The position numbers and the translations under genes were made by a program. 64,000 nucleotides of DNA from Shinella zoogloeoides (GTDB taxonomy: Bacteria > Pseudomonadota > Alphaproteobacteria > Rhizobiales > Rhizobiaceae). The stretch is taken from the NCBI RefSeq assembly GCF_022682305.1, contig NZ_CP093531.1, positions 62,001 through 126,000 on the forward strand. The letters run 5' to 3'. The notes beneath the pieces are model-generated. The model did no database searches and had not been told where the DNA came from. It saw only the letters and a program-made list of their open reading frames with translations. This document shows positions 17,080-27,164 of the stretch, piece by piece; the stretch's first letter is position 1; the number at the start of each line of letters is the position of its first letter.

Positions 17080-18441
17080 CTATCGTCTGAGGTCTTCGAT
17101 TTTGAGTTCTTTCCATATCCACCCGAAATCATAGGTGGCCATCGGGTCTTTCGGGTCCGGTCCGGACGATGATCGCATTTCCAGGTATTTGAGCCATTCG
17201 GCAACCTTTTCGCGCCCGGCCTTGGTACGGGCGGCGGCGCGCGGCGAGATGTCACCGAGCATGCCGACAGGCTCATCGAGAGTGGCGCGATATTGTTTGT
17301 CGAGCATGGCATGGACGAGCGGGGTCGCCACTTCGGGCGGGATATCGTCGGCTGATGACCTTCTTCCCTGATGCGCGGCTTTCAGTTGTTCTATGGTCTG
17401 GATGCTGGTGAGCGGCGCACGAACCATTTTGCCGAGGATGTCTTGCAAGAGTTTTGTGCCTCTTTGCGCGCGCTCGGCCGAGTTGACCATGAGGACGAGA
17501 AAACGGCCCTTGACTTCGAGGTTGCCGAGGACGGGCGTGCCGTCCTCCATGGTGACGCCGGCAACCAGAGCGTCCGGGTGGACCGGTTTGGTGGCGTCCT
17601 TGGCCGGCGGCTGGCCGAGCCAGTTCCAGAATGTCGGGTTCTCCTGGCGCAGGTCGGCGATCCCGGCGAAACGTTCGGCGATGTCTTTTTCCGTGATGCC
17701 GGTTTCCATGGGAAAGCGCACCTCATGGAACACGATGTCGTCGCCATCGCTGTTGCAGACGAGCGGCTGGGTATCGCCGAGCATCCTGGGCAAGGTGTCG
17801 AACAGCCAGGCATGGGTGAACAGCGGCGCTGCCAGACGCAGGGTGTCGTCATCGAGGATCAGCTTTTTGCGCGATCTCTTCTTGCCGGACATTTCCTTCA
17901 GCCCTTCAAGCAGGGCTTCGGATGCTTCCGGCGAATAGGGCAACAGGCCACCGGTTATGACGTTGACGCCGCCGACATGGACGATACGGGCGGCGATCTT
18001 TTCCCATTGCCGTAAGGTCTGGGTCGCCGTTCCTTCGCTGACGGTCACGGGGTCGCCACTGCGCAGAAGATCGCGCGCCAGAAAAGATTTACCGGGCACG
18101 ATCTCGCTGATCTCGTAGAGGCTGATGACGGAGGTGCTGATTGCTTTGAGATAGGCCTTGCTGCGGGCGGTTTCCTTGAACCCCCGGCTCTTGAGATAGA
18201 TATCGACGAAGGTCCGGTTGTCCGGTTCGAAGGCCTGGGTGAGGAAATCCTCGAAGGCGCATCCCCAGAGGGTCATGGCCCAATGGGAGCCAACCACCTC
18301 ACTGATCTCGTCGTGATCAAGGTCGAATGCGTCCATGACGGGCCAAAAATGATCGCCCATCACTTCGTCGAACTCAATCGCCCAGTCGTCACGACCCAGG
18401 AATTTGACGAGGGCGCTCATGTTGAAGTGGTTTGCGTTCAT
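17080..18441 (-). CDS. Tn3 passenger protein of unknown function
   Basis: The 453-residue protein has no motif I can assign firmly. It is acidic, without signal peptide or membrane helix. Near the C-terminus, MLDKQYRATLDEPVGMLGDI then SPRAAARTKAGREKVAEWLK resembles a small domain seen at the C-terminus of SEC-C-type proteins and somewhat like ParS-type toxin-binding domains. Its ATG overlaps the tnpR stop (ATGA), so it is translated with the resolvase. It fills the space between tnpR and the left inverted repeat, where Tn3-family elements carry cargo. The function is unknown. Confidence 0.65.
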   Translation of the reverse strand: MNANHFNMSALVKFLGRDDWAIEFDEVMGDHFWPVMDAFDLDHDEISEVVGSHWAMTLWGCAFEDFLTQAFEPDNRTFVDIYLKSRGFKETARSKAYLKAISTSVISLYEISEIVPGKSFLARDLLRSGDPVTVSEGTATQTLRQWEKIAARIVHVGGVNVITGGLLPYSPEASEALLEGLKEMSGKKRSRKKLILDDDTLRLAAPLFTHAWLFDTLPRMLGDTQPLVCNSDGDDIVFHEVRFPMETGITEKDIAERFAGIADLRQENPTFWNWLGQPPAKDATKPVHPDALVAGVTMEDGTPVLGNLEVKGRFLVLMVNSAERAQRGTKLLQDILGKMVRAPLTSIQTIEQLKAAHQGRRSSADDIPPEVATPLVHAMLDKQYRATLDEPVGMLGDISPRAAARTKAGREKVAEWLKYLEMRSSSGPDPKDPMATYDFGWIWKELKIEDLRR

Positions 18442-19157
18442 GGATGATCCCCCAGCGCCAAAGCGGGTATGCTGCCTTTATTACGTGATCTTGCCTGCCT
18501 GACGATCTCACCAATGCGTCCCCGGCTGGCCCGGCCTTCGACAGCCGCCTGTATCTTGCGGATGCTGAGATCCGTGGATGTCGCGAGCGTTTCGATTTCC
18601 TTGACCACACGAGCGGACAACTTTGGCCGGCCAAGGGATTTGCCTCGCGCGCGAGCGGCCTGCATACCGGCGGTGACGCGCTCGCTGATCAGGGAGGATT
18701 CCAGTTCGGCCATGGCGCCGATGATGGTGAACATCGCTCGTCCCATGGGACTTGCGGTGTCGATCTGGTCCTGCAGGCTGATGAAGCGCACGCCGAGATG
18801 GTCGAATTCCTCAAGCGCCGTCAGGAGATGGCGGGTCGAGCGGGCGAAGCGGTCGAACTTCCAGACCAGGACACAATCGAGTTCGCGGTTGCGAGCGCGG
18901 GTCATCAGGGCGTTGAGCCTGGGGCGCCCTTCGCGGCGGCCGGAAACGGCAATGTCGCAATATTCGCCGACGATGGTGAGACCGGCGCGCTCGGCGTAAG
19001 CACGCAGGCCGTCATATTGCAGGTCGGGCTTCTGGTCGGGGGTGGAGACCCGCAGATAGAGCGCCGCATGGTTCTGCTGCGGCGTGGGTGCCGTGCTGCG
19101 CTGTCCTTTAATGTATTCCTTTCTGGACGGCGGATCGCTATGTCCCGAAGCCTTCAT
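18438..19157 (-). CDS. tnpR: Tn3-family serine resolvase
   Basis: The catalytic domain begins ALYLRVSTPDQKPDLQ, with the nucleophile Ser in LRVST. The conserved Arg residues follow in DIAVSGRREGRPRLNAL and WKFDRFARSTRHLL, then AMAELESSLISERVTAGM. A short C-terminal DNA-binding HTH ends the protein. It resolves cointegrates at a res site, probably in the roughly 50-bp gap before the divergent tnpA. ATG 19157 is chosen; an upstream start at 19226 would run into tnpA. Length 239 residues. Confidence 0.85.
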   Translation of the reverse strand: MKASGHSDPPSRKEYIKGQRSTAPTPQQNHAALYLRVSTPDQKPDLQYDGLRAYAERAGLTIVGEYCDIAVSGRREGRPRLNALMTRARNRELDCVLVWKFDRFARSTRHLLTALEEFDHLGVRFISLQDQIDTASPMGRAMFTIIGAMAELESSLISERVTAGMQAARARGKSLGRPKLSARVVKEIETLATSTDLSIRKIQAAVEGRASRGRIGEIVRQARSRNKGSIPALALGDHP

Positions 19158-19206
19158 TTTGCGCACTTTTTTCCACCCCTTCGGCGAACCCTTTTCTGGA
19201 CATCTT

Positions 19207-22179
19207 ATGACAGCGATCGACCGCACCGCCTACCCTCATTCCGGGGAGCGCCTCACCCGGCAGGAGCTGGAACACCGGTACAGTCTGAGCGAGGCCGATC
19301 TCGTCTTCATCAGCAGCAAGGCGCGCGGTGCTTCCGGCCGTCTGACATTGGCTGCTTTGCTGAAGGCACGACAGGATCTCGGATTCTTTCCGGCCCCGGC
19401 TGATCTCCACGGCGAAACGATCGCCTATCTTGCATCGCAGCTGGGCTTGGCCGATCCGCAGGCAGGCCTTGTTGAAGCCGCCGGCGACAAGACGCTTTAC
19501 CGGTATCGAACGGCGGTCTGGGCCTTTCTCGATGTCGTGACTTATAACGAGAGGGGCGAGGAACTGCTGACGGCCGCGATCACGGAAGCGGCGGCGACGA
19601 TGAGCGATCCGGCTGACCTGATCAATCTGGCGATCGAGGTTCTGGGCAAGGCGTCGATCGATCTGCCGGCGTTCAGCACGCTCGATCGGCTGGCCAATCA
19701 CCTGCGCACGAAGGTTCATACGACGATCTATGCCCGGATCGCGGAGCGTCTGGTCGAGGAAGATGCCGCCTTTCTGGATGGGTTGCTGGTCGTGGCACCC
19801 GGTGCGGTGACAACCAGCTTCAATCGCCTCAAGCATGCGCCGGGTCCCGCCCGCCCGGAAACGATCAAGCTCTGGACGGAACGGCTTGGATGGCTGACTG
19901 ACATGCTTGATCCCGACCCTCTCCTTCAGGAGATCGCCCATACCAAGCGACGGCAGTTTGCCGCCGAGGCTCGCGGCCTGGAGGTGAGCGATCTTCTCGA
20001 TATCAGCCGGCCGGGCAAGCGCCATACGCTCATTCTGTGTCTGATCCAGCAGGCCCGCGCGCAGTGTCGCGATGAATTGATCGAGATGCTGCTGCGCCGG
20101 GTGCGCAAAACCCAGAACGCCGCCAGGGAAAAGCTGAAATCCCTGCAGGACGAGCACCGGGAGATCGAGGAGAAACTGATCACGGTATTGGGGCAGGTGC
20201 TGGAGAGCACCAGGCAGAGCGAAACCGACATGGAGGTTGGCCGTCGCATCAGGGCCGTATTGGCGGAACGCGGCGGGCTCGATCTTCTGTCGGAGCAATG
20301 CGAGACCGTCTCGGCCTTTCACCACAACAATGATCTGCCGCTCCTGTGGCCGATCCATGCCAGGGTTCGTGCGCTGCTGTTCAGGTTGCTCGACCTGATG
20401 GATATCAGGTCGACGACGCAGGACCTCAGCCTGCTGGAAGCGCTTGCCATCGTCATCGACAACAGGAGCGCCCGCCGGGACGAACTGGCCTATGATATCG
20501 ACCTGTCGTTCGCCTCGCAGCGGTGGCAAAGCTTTGTGGTCAAGCGCCGCAAGGCGGGCGTCATGCTGGACCGGCGTGCCTTTGAAGTCTGTGTGTTCAT
20601 CCATCTGGCCGATGCGCTGCAAGCAGGCGATCTTTTTATCGTCGGGGCCGAGACCTTCGATGATTACCGCACCCAGCTCCTGACCTGGTCGGACTGCGAG
20701 GCAAGACTGGCCGACTATTGCGCTGACCTTGGACTGCCGCGCTCCGGAGAGGAATTTGCCGCATGGATGAAGGAACAGCTGATGGCGGCCACCGCCGCCG
20801 TTGACGCAGGCTTTCCGGAAAATACCGAACTGAGCATCGATGCCGACGGCGTACCGCACCTCAAGCAGCAGAAGGCATCCAGCCGGCCAGAGGGGCTGGT
20901 AACCTTCGAAGCCGAAGTCCATGCCCGCATGCGCGAGCGACATCTGCTCGATATTCTGAAGGACAGTACCAGCTGGACCGCATTTACCCGCCACTTCGGG
21001 CCGCCTTCGGGTGCCGATCCGAAGGTGGCAAGGGCGCTGCAGCGCTATATCCTCACCGTGTTCGGTTATGGCTGCAATCTCGGTCCCGTCCAGACCGCCC
21101 GTCATGCTGTCGGCATCGCCAGCGCCGATACCCTGCGCCGGCTCAATGCCCAGCATATCGACACGGCCAAGCTCGAAGCCGCGATGACCGACCTGATCAA
21201 TGCCTATGATCGTTTCGAGTTGCCGAAGCTGTGGGGCGCCGGTCAGGCAGCGATCGCAGATGGCACTCACATTCCGCTGCGCGAAAACAATCTGCTGGGC
21301 TCTCAGCATATCCGCTATGGCGCCTACGGCGGCATCGCCTACCACCATATCGCCGACAATTACGTCGCGCTGTTCACCACCTTCATTCCCTGCGGTGTCT
21401 GGGAAGCCATCCATATCCTCGACGGCCTCCTGAAAAACCGTTCGACTGTTCAGCCGGACACCCTGCATGCCGACACGCAGGGCCAGAGTGAACCTGTCTT
21501 CGGGCTGGCGCGTCTGCTTGGGATCAAGTTGATGCCGCGCATGCGCAACTGGGCGGATGTGACTTTCTATCGTGCCGACAGGTCGGCCTCCTACCAGCAC
21601 ATCGACGCGCTCTTCGGCCGCGAGATCGACTGGCGGCTGATCGAGACGCACTGGCAGGACATGATGCAAGTGATCCTCTCCATTCAGGCGGGTCTGGTGC
21701 TGCCCTCGATGTTGCTGCGAAAACTCAGCTCGCACAACCGCAAAAACCGGCTCTATCAGGCCTTCCGGGAACTCGGCCGGGTCGAAAGGACGTTATTCCT
21801 GTTGCGCTACATCTCCGATCCCCAGGTCCGGCGCTCCATTCGCGCCGAGACGACCAAAATTGAATCCTTCAATGACTTTCTCGACTGGATCACCTTCGGT
21901 GGCCCCGTCATCAAGAGCGGAGATCCGGTCGAGCAGGAAAAGCAGGTCAAATATGCAAGCCTCGTCGCCAATGCCATCATGCTATCCAACGTCGCCGACC
22001 TAACCGACGTCATCAACTCCATGGCTGCCGACGGTCTGACTGTCACGCCAGAGCTCGCAGCCGCCCTAAGCCCCTACGCGCGAGCGAAAATCCGGCGCTT
22101 CGGGAAATACTCAATCAACATGGAGGATCTCCCTCAACCACTCAATCAGGCCCCTCTGCCGTTTGAAATTCCCTTGTGA
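19207..22179 (+). CDS. tnpA: Tn3-family transposase
   Basis: The 990-residue transposase begins MTAIDRTAYPHSGERLTRQE, the normal Tn3 opening. The open frame extends 41 codons further upstream but overlaps tnpR. The DDE core is in the C-terminal half: AIADGTHIPLRENNLLGSQH supplies the first Asp, LHADTQGQSEPVFGLARLLG the second, and the Glu lies in KIESFNDFLDW. The downstream DUF4158-type N-terminal region is complete as well. The stop lies inside the right inverted repeat. Nothing indicates damage, so the element may still be mobile. Confidence 0.9.
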   Translation: MTAIDRTAYPHSGERLTRQELEHRYSLSEADLVFISSKARGASGRLTLAALLKARQDLGFFPAPADLHGETIAYLASQLGLADPQAGLVEAAGDKTLYRYRTAVWAFLDVVTYNERGEELLTAAITEAAATMSDPADLINLAIEVLGKASIDLPAFSTLDRLANHLRTKVHTTIYARIAERLVEEDAAFLDGLLVVAPGAVTTSFNRLKHAPGPARPETIKLWTERLGWLTDMLDPDPLLQEIAHTKRRQFAAEARGLEVSDLLDISRPGKRHTLILCLIQQARAQCRDELIEMLLRRVRKTQNAAREKLKSLQDEHREIEEKLITVLGQVLESTRQSETDMEVGRRIRAVLAERGGLDLLSEQCETVSAFHHNNDLPLLWPIHARVRALLFRLLDLMDIRSTTQDLSLLEALAIVIDNRSARRDELAYDIDLSFASQRWQSFVVKRRKAGVMLDRRAFEVCVFIHLADALQAGDLFIVGAETFDDYRTQLLTWSDCEARLADYCADLGLPRSGEEFAAWMKEQLMAATAAVDAGFPENTELSIDADGVPHLKQQKASSRPEGLVTFEAEVHARMRERHLLDILKDSTSWTAFTRHFGPPSGADPKVARALQRYILTVFGYGCNLGPVQTARHAVGIASADTLRRLNAQHIDTAKLEAAMTDLINAYDRFELPKLWGAGQAAIADGTHIPLRENNLLGSQHIRYGAYGGIAYHHIADNYVALFTTFIPCGVWEAIHILDGLLKNRSTVQPDTLHADTQGQSEPVFGLARLLGIKLMPRMRNWADVTFYRADRSASYQHIDALFGREIDWRLIETHWQDMMQVILSIQAGLVLPSMLLRKLSSHNRKNRLYQAFRELGRVERTLFLLRYISDPQVRRSIRAETTKIESFNDFLDWITFGGPVIKSGDPVEQEKQVKYASLVANAIMLSNVADLTDVINSMAADGLTVTPELAAALSPYARAKIRRFGKYSINMEDLPQPLNQAPLPFEIPL

Positions 22180-22210
22180 CCGGTTTTTACACGTATCCTG
22201 CGCCTACCCC
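22173..22210 (-). repeat. Tn3-type right inverted repeat of transposon A
   Basis: Its reverse complement starts GGGGTAGGCGCAGGATACGT. It is followed directly by TACAG, the copy of the target duplication. Confidence 0.9.
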
Positions 22211-22234
22211 TACAGCACGCCGGCGGCCGAGGGC

Positions 22235-22334
22235 ATGTCCGTCGCCGTCACCGCAGTCTCCGAGACCCCTCCCCTACCGGCCCAGCTGCAAGACCTCGCC
22301 GAGCGCGCCCGCGGCTATGTCGAGGCCGCCAGTT
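22235..22334 (+). pseudogene. tyrosine recombinase, 5' part (33 codons)
   Basis: ATG 22235 opens MSVAVTAVSETPPLPAQL, ending RARGYVEAAS at 22333, where transposon B begins. Joining this to 27177 across a shared CCAGTT gives EAAS-SANTRKAYASDWKHF, a normal integrase N-terminus (SAM-like core-binding domain). So this is the displaced start of the recombinase at 27165-28106. Transposon A sits 20 bp upstream, which probably removes the native promoter too. Confidence 0.8.
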
Positions 22335-22424
22335 GAGGGGATCGCGTTGATTTCCCGCTAAACAACGGCAGAGTTGAACATTCGTGGGCGAAGGCTTGGA
22401 GATGTCAGGCCTCCGCCATTGTGT

Positions 22425-23060
22425 CTAAAGGGGTCCACCCGTCGCCAGGGGCTTCCACGATTGCTCTCGATCCGCCTCGTCGGATAGATCGATAGTGATC
22501 ACCGTGCCGGTCTTAATATGCCGCCGCATTGCATTGGCGCGGTCAGATGTTGCCTGGAGAAAACCGTCTTCGTTCAACTTCTGAAGCCGCGAGCGCGAAA
22601 TCCTCAACTCCGACGAAAGCAAACGATCAAGGCGTGTGCTGGTCGGGATAGGAGTTACCAAGACGATCACCAATTTCGTCCAGTCCTCAGCTTCAAGCAT
22701 CGTGGCCTTTTCGATGGCGTAATCATCAAACTCATCAACCCTTTGCGCCTTCCGCTTCAGAGGTTCCAGGTTAAACGCCTCGGCCCGGACCCACTGAGGA
22801 TCGTTGGACTGCAACGCTGCAAGGGTGTCGGGATTGATGTCGCGAACATTCTGCCGCTCGAAAATCGGCCGGTTCCAAGTCTTTTCGCATGCCAGGCATT
22901 TGTAGATGAGCCATGCGTCGAGCTTGCGGCCGTTGGCGTTGAGCCGAATTTTGCCACTGGATTGAAATGCTCTCATGCCACCACATCCGCTGCATGCGAT
23001 CCACGGCTGGGGAGGTGTTGTGGGTATAATGGTCCATTGGACCTGAAGTGTATTGCACAT
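22425..23060 (-). CDS. DUF1062 family protein (Tn3 passenger)
   Basis: The protein starts MCNTLQVQWTIIPTTPPQPW. It carries a zinc-ribbon pair CSGCGG and KCLACEKTWN with the family signature SGKIRLNANGRKLDAWLIYK between them. The C-terminal part, TRLDRLLSSELRISRSRLQK, is an S4-like RNA-binding motif. This combination is DUF1062. I infer nucleic-acid, probably RNA, binding. ATG 23060 is preferred over 23123 because family members begin just before the W-I-I-P strand. It lies as cargo between the left inverted repeat and tnpR of transposon B; a roughly 380-bp gap to tnpR holds no other gene. Confidence 0.75.
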   Translation of the reverse strand: MCNTLQVQWTIIPTTPPQPWIACSGCGGMRAFQSSGKIRLNANGRKLDAWLIYKCLACEKTWNRPIFERQNVRDINPDTLAALQSNDPQWVRAEAFNLEPLKRKAQRVDEFDDYAIEKATMLEAEDWTKLVIVLVTPIPTSTRLDRLLSSELRISRSRLQKLNEDGFLQATSDRANAMRRHIKTGTVITIDLSDEADREQSWKPLATGGPL

Positions 23061-23438
23061 ACCGTCTTGGTCTTCCGTTCGGAAGTCCACCAAGATGGTG
23101 CATGAGAAACCCCTGAAGGGCACGGTGTGGCGATGCTATTGGGCGGCTGAAGAGCTGAGACAGCGGAGCTGCACTGGCACATTGTAACAATGCCAAACCG
23201 GTCTCTTGCCGCCACCCGATGAACAGAATTATACGCCGACAGCAGATCGCTATCCGGCAGTAAGGGTGAAACTGGATTGAGACCGGTATTTACTTAGGCA
23301 AAGTCTACCTCGATGCGCCAACGCTCTTCAACCAAAGCGATAACAAATGACCGGTTTGATTTGGAGTCCTTAACGGCAGTGGAAAGCTGAAACCTGAGGT
23401 GTTGCGGCTTTTTTGCAACTTCCGATGATGCGATTTGA

Positions 23439-24008
23439 TCAGGCCGGTCGTTGGATACCCAGACGACGCATCTCACGATAGACAGTAGAGCGCCCAAGCC
23501 CAAGCTGCCGGGCTGCTTCCGTCGGAGATGTTTTTGCTTCGATAAGTTTGATTGCCGCTTCGACCCTTTTCATGTCCAGCGGTTGCCGGCCTGGCAACTT
23601 CCCTTTCGTCCTTGCGGCGGCGATACCGTCCTTGGTACGTTCCGATATCAACCTACGTTCAAAATGAGCGATGGCGCCGAAGACATGAAAGATGAGTTCG
23701 CCGGCGGCCGACGACGTATCGATCTTCTCTTCAAGGCTCAGTAGGTCGATCTGGCGCTCGCGCAGCATCTTCACGGTCTCAAGCAGTTCGGCCAACGACC
23801 GGCCGAGGCGGTCGAGCCGAACGATCGCCAGTGTGTCGCCGGCACGAGCATAGGCAATAAGATCCCCCAGACCGGGCCGATCCATGCTCTTGCCGGACTT
23901 CACATCAGTGAACACCTTGATCGCTCCGGCTTGTTCGAGACGCAGCGTCTGACCCGCTACATCCTGATCGCCGGTCGAGACGCGCGCATATCCAAGAATT
24001 GCCCCCAT
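23439..24008 (-). CDS. tnpR: Tn3-family serine resolvase
   Basis: The protein starts MGAILGYARVSTGDQDVAGQ, with the catalytic Ser in ARVST. It continues with VKSGKSMDRPGLGDL, IVRLDRLGRSLAELL and AHFERRLISERTKDGI, and ends in an HTH (SPTEAARQLGLGRSTVYREM). At 189 residues this is a canonical short resolvase. ATG 24008 is chosen since family members begin at this point; upstream codons are in the divergent promoter/res region shared with tnpA (24009-24153). Confidence 0.88.
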   Translation of the reverse strand: MGAILGYARVSTGDQDVAGQTLRLEQAGAIKVFTDVKSGKSMDRPGLGDLIAYARAGDTLAIVRLDRLGRSLAELLETVKMLRERQIDLLSLEEKIDTSSAAGELIFHVFGAIAHFERRLISERTKDGIAAARTKGKLPGRQPLDMKRVEAAIKLIEAKTSPTEAARQLGLGRSTVYREMRRLGIQRPA

Positions 24009-24153
24009 GATGGCGTCTCCCAAACGGCCGTTCTGTGGACGGTGACAACCGACCTCATTCCGACAATGAAAAATCGTCCATAGAATACGTCTCTTTATTC
24101 CGCGCTGTCCATAGAATATCACGCCCTTTTGTGGACGAGTTGGCGGGGTAGAG

Positions 24154-27114
24154 ATGCGCAAACATGAACTTCTGACAGAGCACGAACGGCGACAGCTCTT
24201 ATCTCTCCCTGACGATCGCGATGGCCTGGCCCGCCTCTACACCTTTGAGCCGGATGATCTCGACCTGATCCGGGATCGGCGCGAAGATCATAACAAGCTC
24301 GGTTTTGCTCTGCAGCTTTGCACCCTTCGTCATCCGGGTGTGCCTATGGCTCGAATCCTCGGCTCGATCCCGGCTTCGATGGTTTCCTTCGTGGCAGAGC
24401 AGATCGACGTTCGACCTGATGATCTTGCCAGCTATGGGCTTAGAAGCCAGACGATGACGGATCATGCGCGTGAAATAGCCCAGATGATGGGCATGCGGGC
24501 GGCCGAACGTGGCGATATCCCTATGATGATCGAAGCGGGAGAAGTCGCCGCGACGGCGACAGACAAGGGAATGCCGATCGCCATGCACATCATCACGACA
24601 TTGCGGCAGGCCGGGATCGTGCTTCCCACGCTCTCAACAATCGAGAGGGCCGGAATTGCCGGAAGGGCGCGAGCGCGCAAACATGCATGCCAGGCTCTCA
24701 TCGGTGGTCTGACTGCTCGCCAGTTTAGCGTTCTCGATTCTCTCGCTCAGAGCGACCCGAAAACCGGCTTGTCATCTCTGGCGTGGCTGAAGGCCATGCC
24801 GGTCGCAGCGAAAGCCGACAACGTTCGCGATATTCTGGAACGGTTGACCTTTGTCAGGGCGGTTGGCATTCCTGTTGCCAACAGTGTGGCCCTGCATCCC
24901 GACCGGTATCGCCAGTTCGTCCGTGAAGGGCGTATGTCGCCATCGTATATGATCGAGCGCTACACCGCTTCACGACGGCGAGCGACATTGGTCGCATTCC
25001 TGATCGACGCCGAGGAACGCCTGACAGATGCCGCGATCGATATGGCGGACAAGCTGATTGGTTCGATGTTCACTCGGGCCAAGAATTCCAAGGCCCGCAA
25101 ATATGAGGCGACCGCGAAGGATGTGTCGCGGTTAATGCGTCTGTTTCGAGGCACAATCGATGCGTTGGCGGACGCCATCGAGACCGACAGCGATCCGATC
25201 GACGCCATCAATGCATCGGTCGGCTGGGCAAATCTGCTACGAGCGCGTCACGAGGTGGCAGAAATTGCGGACACTGCGGATCAGGATCCTCTGATTGTTG
25301 CCGCTGATCGCTATGCGACACTGCGGAAATTTGCGCCGGCGCTGATCGAGGCGCTTGAGTTCAAGGCCAGTAGAGGCAGCGCGCGGACCGTTTCGGCTGT
25401 GAAGGTGCTCCGAGAGGCTCATCGAACTGGAAAACGAGATTTGCCGACTGACGCGCCAATGCCGTTCAAAAAGGACTGGCAGAAAATTGTGGTTGGCCCG
25501 GACGGCAAGATCAATCGTAAGCTCTACGAGGTCGCGACACTCGCGCATCTACGCAATAAGCTGCGGTCGGGCGACGTCTGGGTAGAGCGCTCATCGTCAT
25601 ATCGCCGCTTCGACAGTTATCTCCTGCCTCCGCAAATGGCGGCGCCAGTCGTCAAAGATTTAGGGCTGCCCGCATCTGCTGACGATTGGCTGGAGCAGCG
25701 GGGCCGGGAATTGGACTGGCGGCTGAAGCGGTTCTCAAAACGTCTCCAGAAAAATCAGGTTGGAGGCGTCAACTTCGATGGAAGCCGCCTGAGCATCACA
25801 CCCTTGAAATCCGTGGTTTCCGCCGACGCGGAAACCCTCGTCAGCCGGATCGAGGGTATGATGCCGCGCATACGGATCACCGAGTTGCTGCACGAGGTCG
25901 CTAGCCAGACCGGCTTCCTTGGAGCGTTCACGAACCTGAGGACGGGTCAGACATGCCCGAACGACAGTGCAATGCTGGCCGCGATCCTCGCCGACGCCAC
26001 CAATCTCGGCCTTTCCCGCATGGCCCGCGCCAGCGAAGGCATCACCCGAGATCAATTGATATGGACCAAGGACGCCTACATTCGGGACGATACCTATGCC
26101 GCCGCCCTTGCAACGATCATCGATGCGCACCACCGTTTGCCAATCGCGTCGGTCTGGGGCGACGGCACGACGTCAAGCTCAGACGGTCAATTCTTCCGCG
26201 CCGGAAAGCGGGCGAAGACCGGCGGTGATGTAAATGCCCGATACGGCGTCGATCCGGGGTTCGGATTTTATACCCACGTATCCGACCAGCATGGCCCTTA
26301 TCATGTGAAGGTCATCTCGGCCGCCACCCATGAAGCGCCCTATGTCCTCGATGGTTTGCTGCAGCATGGCACGGGTCTCAATATCTCCGAGCATTACACC
26401 GATACTGGTGGCGCAACTGATCACGTCTTCGCGCTCTGCGCCGCTCTTGGATTCCGGTTTTGCCCGCGGTTGCGCGACTTCCCGGATCGGCGTCTTATCC
26501 CGATCGAGCCGACCGGCAGCTATCCGGATCTGGCGCCTCTTCTCGGAAAGAGGGTCCGCGCGGACATCATCCGTGAGCATTGGGACGATGTGCTGCGGCT
26601 CGTCGCCTCCCTGAAGTCGGGCCAGGTCGCGCCTTCAACCATGCTGCGAAAGCTCGCTGCTTACGAGCGTCAGAACCAGCTCGATGTCGCCCTTCAGGAA
26701 ATCGGCAAGGTTGAGCGAACCCTGTTCATGCTGGATTGGCTGGAGAATCCGACACTGCGCCAGCGTTGCCAAGCCGGCCTGAATAAGAGTGAACAGCGTC
26801 ATGCCCTTACGCAGGCAATCTGCACGTTCAGGCAGGGCCGTATCATCGATCGCAGCCATGAGGGCCAGCAATACCGCGCCTCCGGCCTCAACCTCGTCAT
26901 CGCCGCGATCGTGTACTGGAATTCGACCTATATGGCCGACGCACTTGCGCATCTACGTTCGACCGGTAAGGTCGTGGAAGACGCAATGATGGCACATACC
27001 TCACCGGTCGGATGGGAGCATATCGCATTCTCCGGCGATTTCCTCTGGGAGCAGGCCGCTAGACGCAGGTCGCGAAAAACACTTGTCATCTCTGACGGAG
27101 CGTGGGCAGCCTGA
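24154..27114 (+). CDS. tnpA: Tn3-family transposase
   Basis: The 986-residue transposase begins MRKHELLTEHERRQLLSLPD. The DDE core is visible as SVWGDGTTSSSDGQFF (first Asp), the EHYTDTGGATDHVFALCAAL segment (second Asp) and a late Glu in the NKSEQRHALTQAICTF region. It is full length and shows no frameshift. It is a different Tn3 subgroup from the transposase at 19207, as shown by the DGTTSSSDGQ motif rather than DGTHIPLREN. It is divergently oriented from tnpR, with the res site expected between them. Confidence 0.9.
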   Translation: MRKHELLTEHERRQLLSLPDDRDGLARLYTFEPDDLDLIRDRREDHNKLGFALQLCTLRHPGVPMARILGSIPASMVSFVAEQIDVRPDDLASYGLRSQTMTDHAREIAQMMGMRAAERGDIPMMIEAGEVAATATDKGMPIAMHIITTLRQAGIVLPTLSTIERAGIAGRARARKHACQALIGGLTARQFSVLDSLAQSDPKTGLSSLAWLKAMPVAAKADNVRDILERLTFVRAVGIPVANSVALHPDRYRQFVREGRMSPSYMIERYTASRRRATLVAFLIDAEERLTDAAIDMADKLIGSMFTRAKNSKARKYEATAKDVSRLMRLFRGTIDALADAIETDSDPIDAINASVGWANLLRARHEVAEIADTADQDPLIVAADRYATLRKFAPALIEALEFKASRGSARTVSAVKVLREAHRTGKRDLPTDAPMPFKKDWQKIVVGPDGKINRKLYEVATLAHLRNKLRSGDVWVERSSSYRRFDSYLLPPQMAAPVVKDLGLPASADDWLEQRGRELDWRLKRFSKRLQKNQVGGVNFDGSRLSITPLKSVVSADAETLVSRIEGMMPRIRITELLHEVASQTGFLGAFTNLRTGQTCPNDSAMLAAILADATNLGLSRMARASEGITRDQLIWTKDAYIRDDTYAAALATIIDAHHRLPIASVWGDGTTSSSDGQFFRAGKRAKTGGDVNARYGVDPGFGFYTHVSDQHGPYHVKVISAATHEAPYVLDGLLQHGTGLNISEHYTDTGGATDHVFALCAALGFRFCPRLRDFPDRRLIPIEPTGSYPDLAPLLGKRVRADIIREHWDDVLRLVASLKSGQVAPSTMLRKLAAYERQNQLDVALQEIGKVERTLFMLDWLENPTLRQRCQAGLNKSEQRHALTQAICTFRQGRIIDRSHEGQQYRASGLNLVIAAIVYWNSTYMADALAHLRSTGKVVEDAMMAHTSPVGWEHIAFSGDFLWEQAARRRSRKTLVISDGAWAA

Positions 27115-27164
27115 GTGTTCTGTCCCTGTTCACGCCAACCGTTGTTCAGCGGGAAACCAACGCG

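Larger units (their letters stand above)
17032..22210. mobile_element. Tn3-family transposon A, complete
   Basis: 38-bp terminal inverted repeats lie at 17032-17069 and 22173-22210 with only 2 mismatches. A 5-bp target duplication, TACAG, sits on both sides (17027-17031 and 22211-22215). Inside are a hypothetical passenger gene, tnpR and a divergent tnpA. The 5179-bp element lies 20-25 bp upstream of the start codon of a tyrosine recombinase gene. Confidence 0.9.

Noticed and set aside
19138..21735. 865-codon minus frame opposite tnpA
   Set aside because: It is a shadow of the Tn3 transposase on the other strand, caused by high GC.
23294..23438. Possible small minus-strand gene downstream of tnpR in transposon B
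   Set aside because: It reads plausibly only for its last 30 codons and starts within tnpR; no family resemblance.
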